Source of the DNA: Alcanivorax sp. 24
GTDB taxonomy: Bacteria; Pseudomonadota; Gammaproteobacteria; Pseudomonadales; Alcanivoracaceae
Assembly (NCBI RefSeq): GCF_004360225.1
Contig: NZ_SNUA01000001.1
Span: 372,001-436,000 of the forward strand
Direction: 5' to 3'
Length of the DNA stretch: 64,000 nucleotides
Positions 15,870-24,435 of the stretch are shown one piece after another. Each line of letters begins with the position of its first letter. The first letter of the stretch is position 1. A program made the translations under genes and the position numbers. The notes beneath the pieces are model-generated. The model was given only the letters and a program-made list of their open reading frames with translations. It was not told the DNA's origin and did no database searches.

Positions 15870-17264
15870 TCAGGCGCCGAGCGCCTCGCGGGCGCGGGCC
15901 ACGGCGGCGCGTACCTGTTCCGGGGCGGTGCCGCCGATATGGTTGCGGGCACTCACCGAGCCTTCCAGAGTCAGCACTTCGAACACGTCGTCATCGATCT
16001 GATCGCTGAACTGGCGTAGCTCGGACAGGCTCATGTCGCCCAGGTCCTTCTTCTTGCTGACGCCGTAGGCCACCGCCTTGCCGACGATTTCGTGGGAGTC
16101 GCGGAACGGGATGCCCTTGCGCACCAGGTAGTCGGCCAGGTCGGTGGCGGTGGCGAAGCCGCGGCGGGCCGCTTCGCGCATCACTTCCCGGTTGGGTTCC
16201 AGCGCCGGGATCATGTCGGCGAAGGCGCGCAGGCTGCCGGCCAGGGTGTCGACGGCGTCGAACAGCGGTTCCTTGTCTTCCTGGTTGTCCTTGTTGTAGG
16301 CCAGCGGCTGGCTTTTCATCAGGGTCAGCAGGCTGATCAGATGGCCGTTGACGCGGCCGGTCTTGCCGCGCACCAACTCCGGCACGTCCGGGTTTTTCTT
16401 CTGCGGCATGATCGAGCTGCCGGTGCAGAACCGGTCCGGCAGATCGATGAAGTTGAACTGGGCGCTGGTCCACAGCACCAGTTCCTCGCTGATCCGTGAC
16501 AGGTGGGTCATGGACAGCGCCGCCAGGGCACAGAACTCGATGGCGAAGTCGCGGTCGCTGACCGCGTCCAGGGAGTTTTCGCACACGGCGTCGAAACCAA
16601 GCAGCTCGCAGGTGCGTTCCCGCTGGATCGGGTAGGTGGTGCCGGCCAGCGCGGCGGCGCCCAGGGGCATGCGATTCACTCTTTTACGGCAGTCCAGTAG
16701 CCGCTCGCGGTCGCGTTTGAGCATCTCGAACCAGGCCAGCAAGTGGTGGCCGAAGGTCACAGGCTGGGCGGTCTGCAGGTGGGTGAAGCCGGGCATGATG
16801 GTGGCGGCTTCGCGCTCGGCCAGATCCAGCAGGCCGGTCATCAGACGCAGCAGTTCGGTGTCCAACTGGTCGATCTCATCGCGCAGCCACAGGCGGATGT
16901 CGGTGGCCACCTGATCGTTGCGGGAGCGGCCGGTGTGCAGCTTCTTGCCGGTGATGCCGATCTTGTCGGTGAGCCGCGCCTCGATGTTCATGTGCACGTC
17001 TTCCAGTGCCACCGACCAGGCGAATTCCCCGGCTTCGATCTCCTGGCGGATTTCATCCAGCCCCTGGAGGATGGCGTCGCGCTCCTCGGTGGTGAGCACG
17101 CCGACTTCCGCCAGCATGGTGGCGTGGGCCTGGGAGCCCTGGATATCCTGCCGGTACATGCGCTGATCGAACAACACGCTGGCGGTGAACGCCTGCACGA
17201 AGGCGTCGGTGGATTCGCTGAAGCGGCCGCCCCAGAGTTTGTTTTGCTGCTGCTTGTCGCTCAT
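15870..17264 (-). CDS. argH: Argininosuccinate lyase
   Basis: A 464-residue cytoplasmic enzyme that splits argininosuccinate into arginine and fumarate, the last step of arginine synthesis. The start [18 protein letters not shown] matches the family N-terminus; the frame extends 23 codons further without conservation. Hallmarks are [13 protein letters not shown], the [14 protein letters not shown] segment with the catalytic histidine region, and the fumarase-superfamily signature [11 protein letters not shown] with the catalytic serine loop, in order. In Pseudomonas argH also lies divergent from algZ (fimS), as it does here. Its promoter must lie in the 110 bp before, or inside, the palindromic element at 17375-17642. 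Confidence 0.95.
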   Translation of the reverse strand: MSDKQQQNKLWGGRFSESTDAFVQAFTASVLFDQRMYRQDIQGSQAHATMLAEVGVLTTEERDAILQGLDEIRQEIEAGEFAWSVALEDVHMNIEARLTDKIGITGKKLHTGRSRNDQVATDIRLWLRDEIDQLDTELLRLMTGLLDLAEREAATIMPGFTHLQTAQPVTFGHHLLAWFEMLKRDRERLLDCRKRVNRMPLGAAALAGTTYPIQRERTCELLGFDAVCENSLDAVSDRDFAIEFCALAALSMTHLSRISEELVLWTSAQFNFIDLPDRFCTGSSIMPQKKNPDVPELVRGKTGRVNGHLISLLTLMKSQPLAYNKDNQEDKEPLFDAVDTLAGSLRAFADMIPALEPNREVMREAARRGFATATDLADYLVRKGIPFRDSHEIVGKAVAYGVSKKKDLGDMSLSELRQFSDQIDDDVFEVLTLEGSVSARNHIGGTAPEQVRAAVARAREALGA

Positions 17265-17374
17265 CTTGCTGCTCGTCTGTTCGTTGATGCGCCGGTACCC
17301 ACCGGGCCGGATAGCGGGCGCGCAGTATAACACTCCGGGGCTGGCTGTGGTGCTTCCGGCAGGGTATAACCGCT

Positions 17375-17642
17375 AGGGCCTGTTCAGCCTATTTGCATCC
17401 CGCCTGTTGCGGCTAAAACGTCACCAATCCAGGCACGAGGAGAGAAGTTTGGTCATTCCAAATGAGCGACGAGTAACGCAGAGTGGTGACGTATTAGCCG
17501 CAACCCGAAGGGCTGGAGCCCTGTCTGCCTCCAGCGTCGTTGTCGGTTGCTCATTTGGAATGACCAAACCGCGCGCCCTCCGCCTGGCTGGAGGCAAAAA
17601 CGGCATCCAGCAGGCGGGATGCAAATAGTGAGAACAGGCCCT
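17375..17642. mobile_element. MITE-like palindromic element abutting algZ
   Basis: A 268-bp element with imperfect terminal inverted repeats of about 32 bp: AGGGCCTGTTC + 4 variable bases + TATTTGCATCCCGCCTG at the left, and its complement at the right. Inside are nested inverted repeats: TTGCGGCTAA..ACGTCACCA against TGGTGACGT..TTAGCCGCAA, and a perfect 20-bp pair at 17448-17467 and 17549-17568. There is no ORF of its own and no clear target-site duplication. The whole 381-bp argH-algZ gap (17265-17645) is mostly this element. It looks like a non-autonomous transposable element; the parent transposase is not in the window. Confidence 0.7.
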
Positions 17643-17645
17643 GGC

Positions 17646-18725
17646 ATGGATACTTCCTCGCAAAACGCCTTCCTGCCTGATCTGTGCTCCGCCCGGGCGG
17701 TGCTGGTGGTGGTGGTGGTGGCGGAACTGATGGCCATCGTGGTGGCGTTGGTGGCCAGTTACTATCAGGCGTTCGGTCTCGGCCGGCTGGCGCTGACCTC
17801 GCTGTTCATCCAATGGGTGGCGCTCAGCTCGGCGGCGCTGATTTGCCTGCTGCGCCGCTGGCTGAACCGCCTGCCGCACTCCTGGGCGGCGCTGGCTGTG
17901 GTCGGCGTGGTTTCCGCCAATACGCTGGTTTTCAGCATTGCCGCCAACATGCTCACTGGCTTGCTGTCCTGGACACCGCCTGGCAGTGCTCTCTGGCACC
18001 CGAACATTCTCATCAATGTGCTGATCGCCACCATCCTGGCCGGGTTGGTGATGCGTTATGTCTATGTGCAGGAGCAACTGCGGCGCCAGGGACAGGCCCA
18101 GCTGCAGGCCCGGCTGCAAGCGCTGCAGTCGCGGATCCGGCCCCATTTTCTATTCAATTCCATGAATATCATCGCCAGTCTGATCAGTATCGACCCGGAC
18201 GCCGCCGAGCGGGCGGTGGAGGACCTGTCCAGGCTGTTCCGGGCCAGCCTCAAGGACAACGCCGACCCGGTGCCGATGACCGAGGAATTGTCGTTGTGCG
18301 AGCGCTATATCAATATCGAACAACTGCGTCTTGGTGAACGGCTGCGGGTGAACTGGCGCTTAGACCTGGATCCACGACATCAGGAAATGCCGCTGCTGAC
18401 CCTGCAACCCTTGTTGGAAAACGCCATTTACCACGGTATCCAGCCTCTGCCCGGCGGGGGTGTGATCACCATCAGAGCCTGGTGTGAGGAAGGCCGTATA
18501 GTGTTGAGCGTGCGCAATCCGAAACCGGAAGGGGAAGGCCATCATCGCGGCAACCGCATGGCGCTGGAAAATGTGCGCCATCGTCTGGAAGTGCTGCATG
18601 GTAACCAGGTGGAGGTGCGCGCCCGCGATCTGAGACGCCATTATGATGTGGAAATCCGTTTCCCCGCCCGCCCCGAGCCGGTGACCGCGCGGGAAAATAT
18701 GCCAGAAGACATAACGATAGAATGA
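17646..18725 (+). CDS. algZ: LytS/AlgZ-type sensor histidine kinase
   Basis: A 359-residue sensor of the LytS/YehU class. Four hydrophobic segments span about residues 18-140. The His_kinase domain begins at about 150, with the phosphorylated His167 in RIRPHFLFNSMN; the ATP-binding part carries LLENAIYHGIQP (N-box) and a reduced G-box near NRMALENV. In pseudomonads AlgZ (FimS) works with AlgR on alginate, type IV pili and virulence genes, and the gene order argH / algZ-algR-hemC is the same. The start ATG lies 3 bp after the right end of the palindromic element, so AACAGG inside the element is the only visible ribosome site. Confidence 0.9.
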   Translation: MDTSSQNAFLPDLCSARAVLVVVVVAELMAIVVALVASYYQAFGLGRLALTSLFIQWVALSSAALICLLRRWLNRLPHSWAALAVVGVVSANTLVFSIAANMLTGLLSWTPPGSALWHPNILINVLIATILAGLVMRYVYVQEQLRRQGQAQLQARLQALQSRIRPHFLFNSMNIIASLISIDPDAAERAVEDLSRLFRASLKDNADPVPMTEELSLCERYINIEQLRLGERLRVNWRLDLDPRHQEMPLLTLQPLLENAIYHGIQPLPGGGVITIRAWCEEGRIVLSVRNPKPEGEGHHRGNRMALENVRHRLEVLHGNQVEVRARDLRRHYDVEIRFPARPEPVTARENMPEDITIE

Positions 18726-18749
18726 AGCACGGACAGGAAGGGGGGACGC

Positions 18750-19493
18750 ATGCGCGTATTGGTCTGTGACGACGAAGCCCTGGCCCGAATGCGACTGAAG
18801 CGGCTGGTGGAACGGTGCGACATGGAAGTGGTGGCGGAGGCCAGCACCGGACGCGAGGCTCTGGCCAGCGCCAGCCGCTTGCACCCGGATGTGGTGCTGA
18901 TGGACATTCGCATGCCGGACATGGATGGCCTTGAGGCCGGTGCCCACCTGACCCGCCTGGAACCGGCGCCGGCGGTGATCTTCTGTACCGCTTTCGAGGA
19001 ACACGCGCTGCAAGCCTTTCGGGTCCATGCATTGGATTATCTGCTCAAGCCGGTGAGTGAGGCCGATCTGCGTCAGGCGCTGGAGAAAGTCCGTGCCCTC
19101 AATCAGGTGCAACTGGCGGAAGTACAGCATCGCATGGCCGCCAACCGGCCGCGTCAGCGCCGCCATATCAGCGCCCGTACCTACCGGGGGCTGGAACTGG
19201 TACAGGTGGAAGATGTGCGCTATTTCCAGGCCGACCAGAAATACGTCACCGTCTATCACACCGGCGGATCGGTGGTGATCAACGAACCGCTCAAGGATCT
19301 GGAGAAGGAATTCGACGGCCTGTTCGTGCGCACCCACCGCAGCACCCTGGTGGCGCTGCATTGTATCGAAGCGCTGGAACATGGTGGTTCCGACGGCGGT
19401 TATGAAGTGCGGCTGCGCGATCTGGACGTGCGCCTGCCGGTCAGCCGGCGCCACCTGGCCGGGTTGCGCCAGGCGCTGCTGAATCGGAATTGA
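18750..19493 (+). CDS. algR: LytTR-family response regulator AlgR
   Basis: A 247-residue response regulator. The receiver domain (1-120) has the acidic pair Asp7-Asp8, the phosphorylated Asp52 in VLMDIRMPDMDG, the FCTAFEEHALQAF switch region and Lys in LLKPVSE. A linker leads to a C-terminal LytTR DNA-binding domain (about 140-245), with ISARTYRGLELV, VRYFQADQKYV and TLVALHCIEALEH. AAGGGGGG precedes the ATG. It begins 24 bp after algZ. In Pseudomonas AlgR activates the fimU-pilVWXY1Y2E pilin genes and alginate genes; those targets are not in this window, but the pilMNOPQ operon is. Confidence 0.93.
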   Translation: MRVLVCDDEALARMRLKRLVERCDMEVVAEASTGREALASASRLHPDVVLMDIRMPDMDGLEAGAHLTRLEPAPAVIFCTAFEEHALQAFRVHALDYLLKPVSEADLRQALEKVRALNQVQLAEVQHRMAANRPRQRRHISARTYRGLELVQVEDVRYFQADQKYVTVYHTGGSVVINEPLKDLEKEFDGLFVRTHRSTLVALHCIEALEHGGSDGGYEVRLRDLDVRLPVSRRHLAGLRQALLNRN

Positions 19494-19682
19494 CGGTTGG
19501 TTAACCGCCCGCCGCCTTCCCTCGGACCGGGCCGTGAAGCCATCGCCACCAAGCAACCACGGGGCTTGCCTGCCAGCGCGTGGTGATATCAACGCCCCAT
19601 GGCCGGGATCTCCCCGGCAAACCCGGCTCTGTTTCCGGTAGAATGTGCGGCCCACGGTTCCTTATCAGTTCAGGAGAGTTGC

Positions 19683-20612
19683 ATGAGCCGCATTCTGCGC
19701 ATCGCCACCCGTTCCAGCCCCTTGGCCATCTGGCAGGCCGAGTATGTCCAGCGGCGGTTGGAAGCGCTGCATGAGGGGCTGACCGTGGAGCTGGTGCGGA
19801 TCAAGACGCAGGGTGACAAGATCCTCGATACACCTCTGGCCAAGATTGGCGGCAAGGGCCTGTTCGTGAAGGAACTGGAGCAGGCGATGATGGATGGCCG
19901 CGCCGACATCGCCGTGCATTCCATGAAGGACGTGCCGATGGAACTCCCCGAGGGGATGGCGCTGCCGGTGATCTGTGAACGGGAGGATCCCCGCGACGCC
20001 TTCGTCTCCAATCACCACGATGCCCTGTTCGCCTTGCCGGAAGGCGCCTGTGTCGGCACCTCCAGCCTGCGCCGGCAGGCCCAGGTGTTGGCTAACCGGC
20101 CGGATCTGAAGGTCGCCAGCCTGCGCGGCAATGTACAGACCCGGCTCGGTAAGCTGGACAGCGGTGACTTCGACGCCATCATTCTGGCCGCCGCCGGCCT
20201 CAAGCGGCTGGAGATGCACGATCGTATCCGCTATGAAATGCCGCCGGAAGAGTCCCTGCCGGCGGTGGGCCAGGGCGCGGTGGGTATTGAATGCCGGGCC
20301 GGAGATGAGCCGGTGCGGACTCTGCTGGCACCGCTCAATGACCCGCTGACCTGGGACCGGGTCAGCGCCGAGCGGGCCATGAATCGCCGTCTGGAAGGCG
20401 GCTGCCAGGTGCCGATCGCCGGTTTTGCCCTGCTTGAGGGCGATACCCTCTGGTTGCGCGGTCTGGTGGCCAGCGAAAGCGGCGATACCGTGCTGCGGGC
20501 TGAGGCCCGGGCGCCTCGCGAAGAAGCCGCGTCACTGGGTGTGCGGGTGGCTGAGTCCTTGCTGGAGCAGGGCGCCGAGCGCATTCTGGCGGAGCTGTAT
20601 CAACGCTCATGA
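19683..20612 (+). CDS. hemC: Hydroxymethylbilane synthase (porphobilinogen deaminase)
   Basis: A 309-residue cytoplasmic enzyme that joins four porphobilinogens into hydroxymethylbilane in heme synthesis. Visible marks are [12 protein letters not shown] at the N-terminus, the [10 protein letters not shown] segment with the catalytic aspartate (Asp83), [10 protein letters not shown] for substrate binding, and Cys241 in EGGCQVPI, which carries the dipyrromethane cofactor. GGAG lies before the ATG. The frame extends 28 codons upstream without conserved sequence. hemD starts within its stop codon (ATGA), so the two are translationally coupled. The gap from algR (about 190 bp) probably holds its own promoter, though none stands out. 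Confidence 0.96.
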   Translation: MSRILRIATRSSPLAIWQAEYVQRRLEALHEGLTVELVRIKTQGDKILDTPLAKIGGKGLFVKELEQAMMDGRADIAVHSMKDVPMELPEGMALPVICEREDPRDAFVSNHHDALFALPEGACVGTSSLRRQAQVLANRPDLKVASLRGNVQTRLGKLDSGDFDAIILAAAGLKRLEMHDRIRYEMPPEESLPAVGQGAVGIECRAGDEPVRTLLAPLNDPLTWDRVSAERAMNRRLEGGCQVPIAGFALLEGDTLWLRGLVASESGDTVLRAEARAPREEAASLGVRVAESLLEQGAERILAELYQRS

Positions 20613-21316
20613 GTACGGTGCTGATCACCCGGCCGCGAGGGCAGGGCGGGACGCTGGCGGCGCTGCTGCGCGATGCCGGCCATGTCCCTATCCACCAGCC
20701 GGCGCTGACCATCGAGCCGTTGCCGCTGTCGGCGGCGGACCGGCGCCGCATTCTGGATCTGGACCTTTACCACGCGGTGTTCTTCGTCAGCGCCAACGCC
20801 GCAGAGTTGGCGCTGGAAGCGTTCGCCGATGTCTGGCCGCAGTGGCCGGTGGGCGTGCACTGGTTGACGGTGGGCGAAGCCACCGCCCGGGTGCTGTCGG
20901 CGGCGGGGATGGCACCGGAATACCCCGGCGCCGGTTTCAATTCCGAGGCGGTGCTGGCGCTGCCCTGTCTGGAGGTGGTGGCGGGTCAGCGCATCCTGAT
21001 CTGCCGCGCGGACAGCGGCCGTGACTGGCTCGCTGCCCGGTTGCGTGAACAGGGGGCCGAGGTCGATATCATTCCTTTCTATCGGCGCCGTGCCGACCCG
21101 TCCTTCCTCTGGCCTGAATCCGCCTCCGTGGTACTGGTGACCAGTGTCGAGGGCTGGCGCGCGATAGCGGCGCGGGTGCCTCCCGCGACCCGGGTGGTGA
21201 GCGCCGGTGAGAGGGTGGCGCAAGCGGTACGTGAGGATCACCAGGGCCCTGTAACCGTGGCCGCCAGTGCCCATGATAGGGACATGGTGGCGGCGCTGGT
21301 TAGTGCCGGTGATTGA
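20609..21316 (+). CDS. hemD: Uroporphyrinogen-III synthase
   Basis: A 235-residue enzyme that cyclises hydroxymethylbilane with inversion of ring D to uroporphyrinogen III. HemD sequences are poorly conserved; the evidence is the opening [11 protein letters not shown], the [13 protein letters not shown] segment, [14 protein letters not shown], and the VDIIPFYRR segment that links the two lobes, plus its place directly after hemC with a 4-base overlap. The length is slightly below that of E. coli (246). It lies about 200 bp before hemX; the gap holds a GGGCG / CGCCC hairpin and GGATGACA-type short repeats, so hemX may be read separately. Confidence 0.92.
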   Translation: MSTVLITRPRGQGGTLAALLRDAGHVPIHQPALTIEPLPLSAADRRRILDLDLYHAVFFVSANAAELALEAFADVWPQWPVGVHWLTVGEATARVLSAAGMAPEYPGAGFNSEAVLALPCLEVVAGQRILICRADSGRDWLAARLREQGAEVDIIPFYRRRADPSFLWPESASVVLVTSVEGWRAIAARVPPATRVVSAGERVAQAVREDHQGPVTVAASAHDRDMVAALVSAGD

Positions 21317-21521
21317 AGTAAAAAATTGCAACCGTGGCGCCACGGCCAGGCATCAAAGGTTTTCTTCTTTCCGCAGCGGGTTATGCTGTGGCTTATTGGG
21401 CGCTCCGTCGCCCGGCTTTTCAGGCTTGCTCTGAATCATTTCAAAGGAAAGGCCTTATAAGGGCAATCGCCGGCGCAGCGCGCCGGGATGACAACACGGG
21501 ATGACAAAAAAGGGAGCTCCC

Positions 21522-22502
21522 ATGACGCTGTACCGTCCACTTTCGTCCCAGCGGGGCCTGGCCCTGTGGCCGTTGATTATCCTCCTTATCGTGATTGCCG
21601 CGCTGGCGGGTGCCGGCTGGTGGGGATGGCAGCAATGGCGGATCCTGGAAGGGCAGCGCAGTGGTCTGGAACAGCAGGTGACCGGTTTGGAAAAACGGCT
21701 GGACCAGCAGGGTGAGGAAAGCCGCAAGCAAGGTCAGGCGCTGGCGGCGTTGCGCCACACCCAGGAAGAGACAGAAGCCCGCATGGCGAGGGACCGCGAA
21801 AAACTGAATGACATGAGCCAGGGCGGCCAGCGCCTGTGGCTGATCACCGAGGCGGAATCCCTGGCCAGCCTGGCTAGCCAGCGCTTGTTGCTCACCGGCG
21901 ACGCCGAAGCGGCGCGACGGTTGCTCAAGGCCTCCGACGAAACCCTGGCCCGTCTGGATGATCCGCGGACACTCCCGGCCCGCCGTGCCCTGGCCGCCGA
22001 TATGGAAGCGCTCAACGCCGCCCTGCAAATGGACGTCCAGGCCCTGGTGTTAAGACTCGGCGCCTTGCGCGAGCGGGTCGACGAGCTGGCGGTGCCGTTG
22101 CGTGAACGTCCGCGAAACAGCAACGCCGGTGACGGCGACGCCAAGCCTTCCTGGTGGCAGCGGCTTCTTTCCCATCTGCCGGTGAACATCCGCCACCATG
22201 ACGCCGCCGAGCCGCTGCCGATGACACAAAGTGAAGCGGCGCTGGTGCGGTTGAGCATCAATACCAGCCTGCAGCAGGCGCAACTGGCTCTGTTGCAGGG
22301 GCGTGCGGAAAGTTACGGACAAGCTCTGAATCAGGCCCGGGAAACCATCGAACAGTGGTTCCGTGGGGATAATCCGGCCACCCGCCACCTGCTTTCCGCA
22401 CTGGATGAGTTGGACGAAGAGGCGGTCAGTCAGGCGCTGCCGGACATTGGCGGCGGTCTGGCGGCGATTCGTGAGCTCAAGCGCAAGGAGGGTGACGCAT
22501 GA
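21522..22502 (+). CDS. hemX: HemX-like membrane protein of the heme operon
   Basis: A 326-residue inner-membrane protein: a short cytoplasmic N-terminus, one membrane segment (about 13-33, LWPLIILLIVIAALAGAGWW), then a long coiled-coil-prone region (QWRILEGQRSGLEQQV... ERRL-type heptads to about residue 95) and a helical C-terminal domain. It belongs to the HemX family, often labelled uroporphyrin-III C-methyltransferase although it has no methyltransferase motif; the true function is unclear. The start was chosen for GGGAG just before the ATG, seven codons inside the longest frame. hemY overlaps its stop by 4 bases. Confidence 0.88.
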   Translation: MTLYRPLSSQRGLALWPLIILLIVIAALAGAGWWGWQQWRILEGQRSGLEQQVTGLEKRLDQQGEESRKQGQALAALRHTQEETEARMARDREKLNDMSQGGQRLWLITEAESLASLASQRLLLTGDAEAARRLLKASDETLARLDDPRTLPARRALAADMEALNAALQMDVQALVLRLGALRERVDELAVPLRERPRNSNAGDGDAKPSWWQRLLSHLPVNIRHHDAAEPLPMTQSEAALVRLSINTSLQQAQLALLQGRAESYGQALNQARETIEQWFRGDNPATRHLLSALDELDEEAVSQALPDIGGGLAAIRELKRKEGDA

Positions 22503-23719
22503 AAAAAATCCTCCTGTTGCTGGTTCTGGCGCTGATCGCGGCGGCGGCGCTGGGTCGCTGGATGGCGGCGGATTCCGGTTACCTGCTGTTGGTGCGTGGT
22601 AATTGGGAAATGGATACCACGCTGGGCTTCGCCGTGTTGGTGGCGGTGCTCTCGGCGGTGGCCTTGATCGTGGCCACCCTGATTCTCAACGGATTGTGGC
22701 AATTGGCGGAGCCGGTGCGCGCCACGCGCCGGTTCCGCCAGTCGGTGGCCCGCCGTCGTCTGAAGAGCGGTCTGGTGTTGCTGGTGGATGGCGATATCAA
22801 AAAGGCGGAACGGCTGCTGACCGCCGCCGGCCGTGAAGGTGACTGGCCGCTGGCGGCCTGGCTGCTGGCGGCGGAATGCGCCCGCGAACGCGGTGACGGC
22901 GAAGCGCTGGAGCAGTATCTGGGCGAGGCGTCGGTGGACCGCCGGGGGCTGCTGATGAGTGGTCTGATGCGGGCCCGGTTTGCTCTCGACGACGGTCAGC
23001 CGGAACAGGCGCGCCATGAACTGGAAGCGCTACTCAAACAGGCCCCCAACAATCGCCGGATTCTGACCCTGTACGCTGATGTGCTGGATCGGCTGCATGA
23101 CTGGCCGACACTGTGCGACCTGATTCCCCGATTGCGCAAAGTGCTCGACGAACAGAGCGTGGCGCGCCGCGAGCGCCGGGCATGGTTGGCACGGGTTCAG
23201 GAGGTGGCGCAGAAGCCCGGATTCAATGACGCCGAGTCCCGCGCCGCCGAGCTGCGCCGGCTATGGAAATCGGTGCCGCTGGCCCTGAAGAACGATGCGG
23301 CGATGAAGGCCCGCTACGCCGGTTTCCTGGCGCAATTGGGGCAGGGCAAAGTGGCGCTGGGCCTGGTGCGCGAGCAACTGAACATCGAGTGGGATGACCG
23401 TTTGCCGCCGGTTCTGGAGGCCATCGATGACGTGTCGCCGGATGACCTGCTGCAGGTTCTGGAAGGGTGGCTGGCGGAGCGGCCCGGCAATGCCGCTGTA
23501 TTGATCACCGCCGGACGGGTGGCGCTCAAGGCGCGTCTGTGGGGCAAGGCGCAGAGCTTCTTCGAAGCCGCGGCCAACTCCAGTCAGAGCGCCACCGCCC
23601 TGGCGGAACTGGCGCGGCTGTATCGGGCGCTGGGGGATCACGGCAAAGCAGACCAGGCACTGGAACGAAGGGTGTCCCGGTTGGACAGCGAGCTGCCGTC
23701 CCTGCCGATGCCGAACTGA
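22499..23719 (+). CDS. hemY: HemY heme-biosynthesis-associated TPR membrane protein
   Basis: A 406-residue protein with two membrane segments (about 3-19 and 41-63), separated by the short DSGYLLLVRGNWEMDTTLG loop typical of HemY_N. The long remainder is helical with TPR-like repeats, ending in ELARLYRALGDHGKADQALER near the C-terminus. In E. coli and Pseudomonas hemX and hemY follow hemCD; recent work links them to late heme steps, but a catalytic role is not established, and this HemY is not the Bacillus protoporphyrinogen oxidase of the same name. It starts within the hemX stop. A REP hairpin follows. Confidence 0.9.
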   Translation: MKKILLLLVLALIAAAALGRWMAADSGYLLLVRGNWEMDTTLGFAVLVAVLSAVALIVATLILNGLWQLAEPVRATRRFRQSVARRRLKSGLVLLVDGDIKKAERLLTAAGREGDWPLAAWLLAAECARERGDGEALEQYLGEASVDRRGLLMSGLMRARFALDDGQPEQARHELEALLKQAPNNRRILTLYADVLDRLHDWPTLCDLIPRLRKVLDEQSVARRERRAWLARVQEVAQKPGFNDAESRAAELRRLWKSVPLALKNDAAMKARYAGFLAQLGQGKVALGLVREQLNIEWDDRLPPVLEAIDDVSPDDLLQVLEGWLAERPGNAAVLITAGRVALKARLWGKAQSFFEAAANSSQSATALAELARLYRALGDHGKADQALERRVSRLDSELPSLPMPN

Positions 23720-23794
23720 ACGGTTAGGGAGGGCGGCACGCTGGTACGCTACCCCATCGCCGCTCGCGTAGCTTTGTGGACAGAGGTCACATGT

Positions 23795-23864
23795 ATTCGC
23801 TGGCAAGCCAGCTTCCCACAGCGGCTTCGTGACCCCTCTGTGGGAAGCTGGCTTGCCAGCGAAT
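23795..23864. repeat. REP-type cruciform between convergent hemY and pqiC
   Basis: Perfect 26-bp arms (23795-23820 and 23839-23864) with an 18-bp loop. Each arm contains CTGGCAAGCCAG followed by CTTCCCACA. The position between converging genes is the same as at 2.5 kb. Confidence 0.9.
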
Positions 23865-23889
23865 TAGCGTGCGGTGTAGGTGGCGTCTA

Positions 23890-24435
23890 TTACCGGGAAG
23901 GGCCGGTCAAGCCGTTCGCGATGCCATCCGCCACCGCGTTCCAGCCTTCATCCAATTGTTCCACCAGAGCCGGGTAGCCGTCCCTTGGCAGCGGTCGCCG
24001 CTCCAGGAAGTGCTCGCCCGCCCGGGCGCCCTGATCTCCCAGGAAACGCCATTGACCCTCAATGACCGCCTCGCCTTCGGCGGTGCCCTGGAAGCGGGTG
24101 ACCAGCACTTCCAGGCGCCCGGGAGCGTTGACGCCGTTCCGTGCCAGCCGTGCCGCCAGTGAACGCGCCAACTGCCGGGGCAGTGGCTCCGCCCATTGGT
24201 GCTGACGGGCGGCGCGCACTTCCACCGGGCCGGTCTGCATCACCACCCCGGACTGATCCAGGTAGCCGGCGGTGTCCAGGCGGATGTCCGGCAACGCCCC
24301 GCGCAGCGCCGACTGCGCCGCGCCCGGCAGCAGATACTGGACCGAGGGGCCGGCGGGGCTGCTGGCGCAGCCGGCCATCAGCGTCGCCAGTAACGGCAGA
24401 ACAAGAAAAAGCTTAACGGGCCGCTTTCGGCTCAT
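23890..24435 (-). CDS. pqiC: PqiC-like outer-membrane lipoprotein
   Basis: A 181-residue lipoprotein of the ABC-type transport auxiliary (YmbA/PqiC) family. The signal peptide ends in a lipobox LMAGC (Cys23); no Asp follows at +2, so outer-membrane sorting is likely. QYLLPG just after it and VRAARQHQWAEPLPRQLARSL are typical of the family. In E. coli PqiC anchors the PqiB needle to the outer membrane. The gene overlaps the pqiB end by 23 bases, with GGAG well placed inside pqiB. It is the last gene of the pqiABC operon, read toward a REP cruciform. Confidence 0.9.
   Translation of the reverse strand: MSRKRPVKLFLVLPLLATLMAGCASSPAGPSVQYLLPGAAQSALRGALPDIRLDTAGYLDQSGVVMQTGPVEVRAARQHQWAEPLPRQLARSLAARLARNGVNAPGRLEVLVTRFQGTAEGEAVIEGQWRFLGDQGARAGEHFLERRPLPRDGYPALVEQLDEGWNAVADGIANGLTGPSR

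Noticed and set aside
21430-21521. Possible short RNA or repeat in the hemD-hemX gap (GGATGACA copies and a GGGCG/CGCCC stem)
   Set aside because: The stem is only 5 bp and the T-run is interrupted by GG and C; the short repeats are too small to classify from one window.
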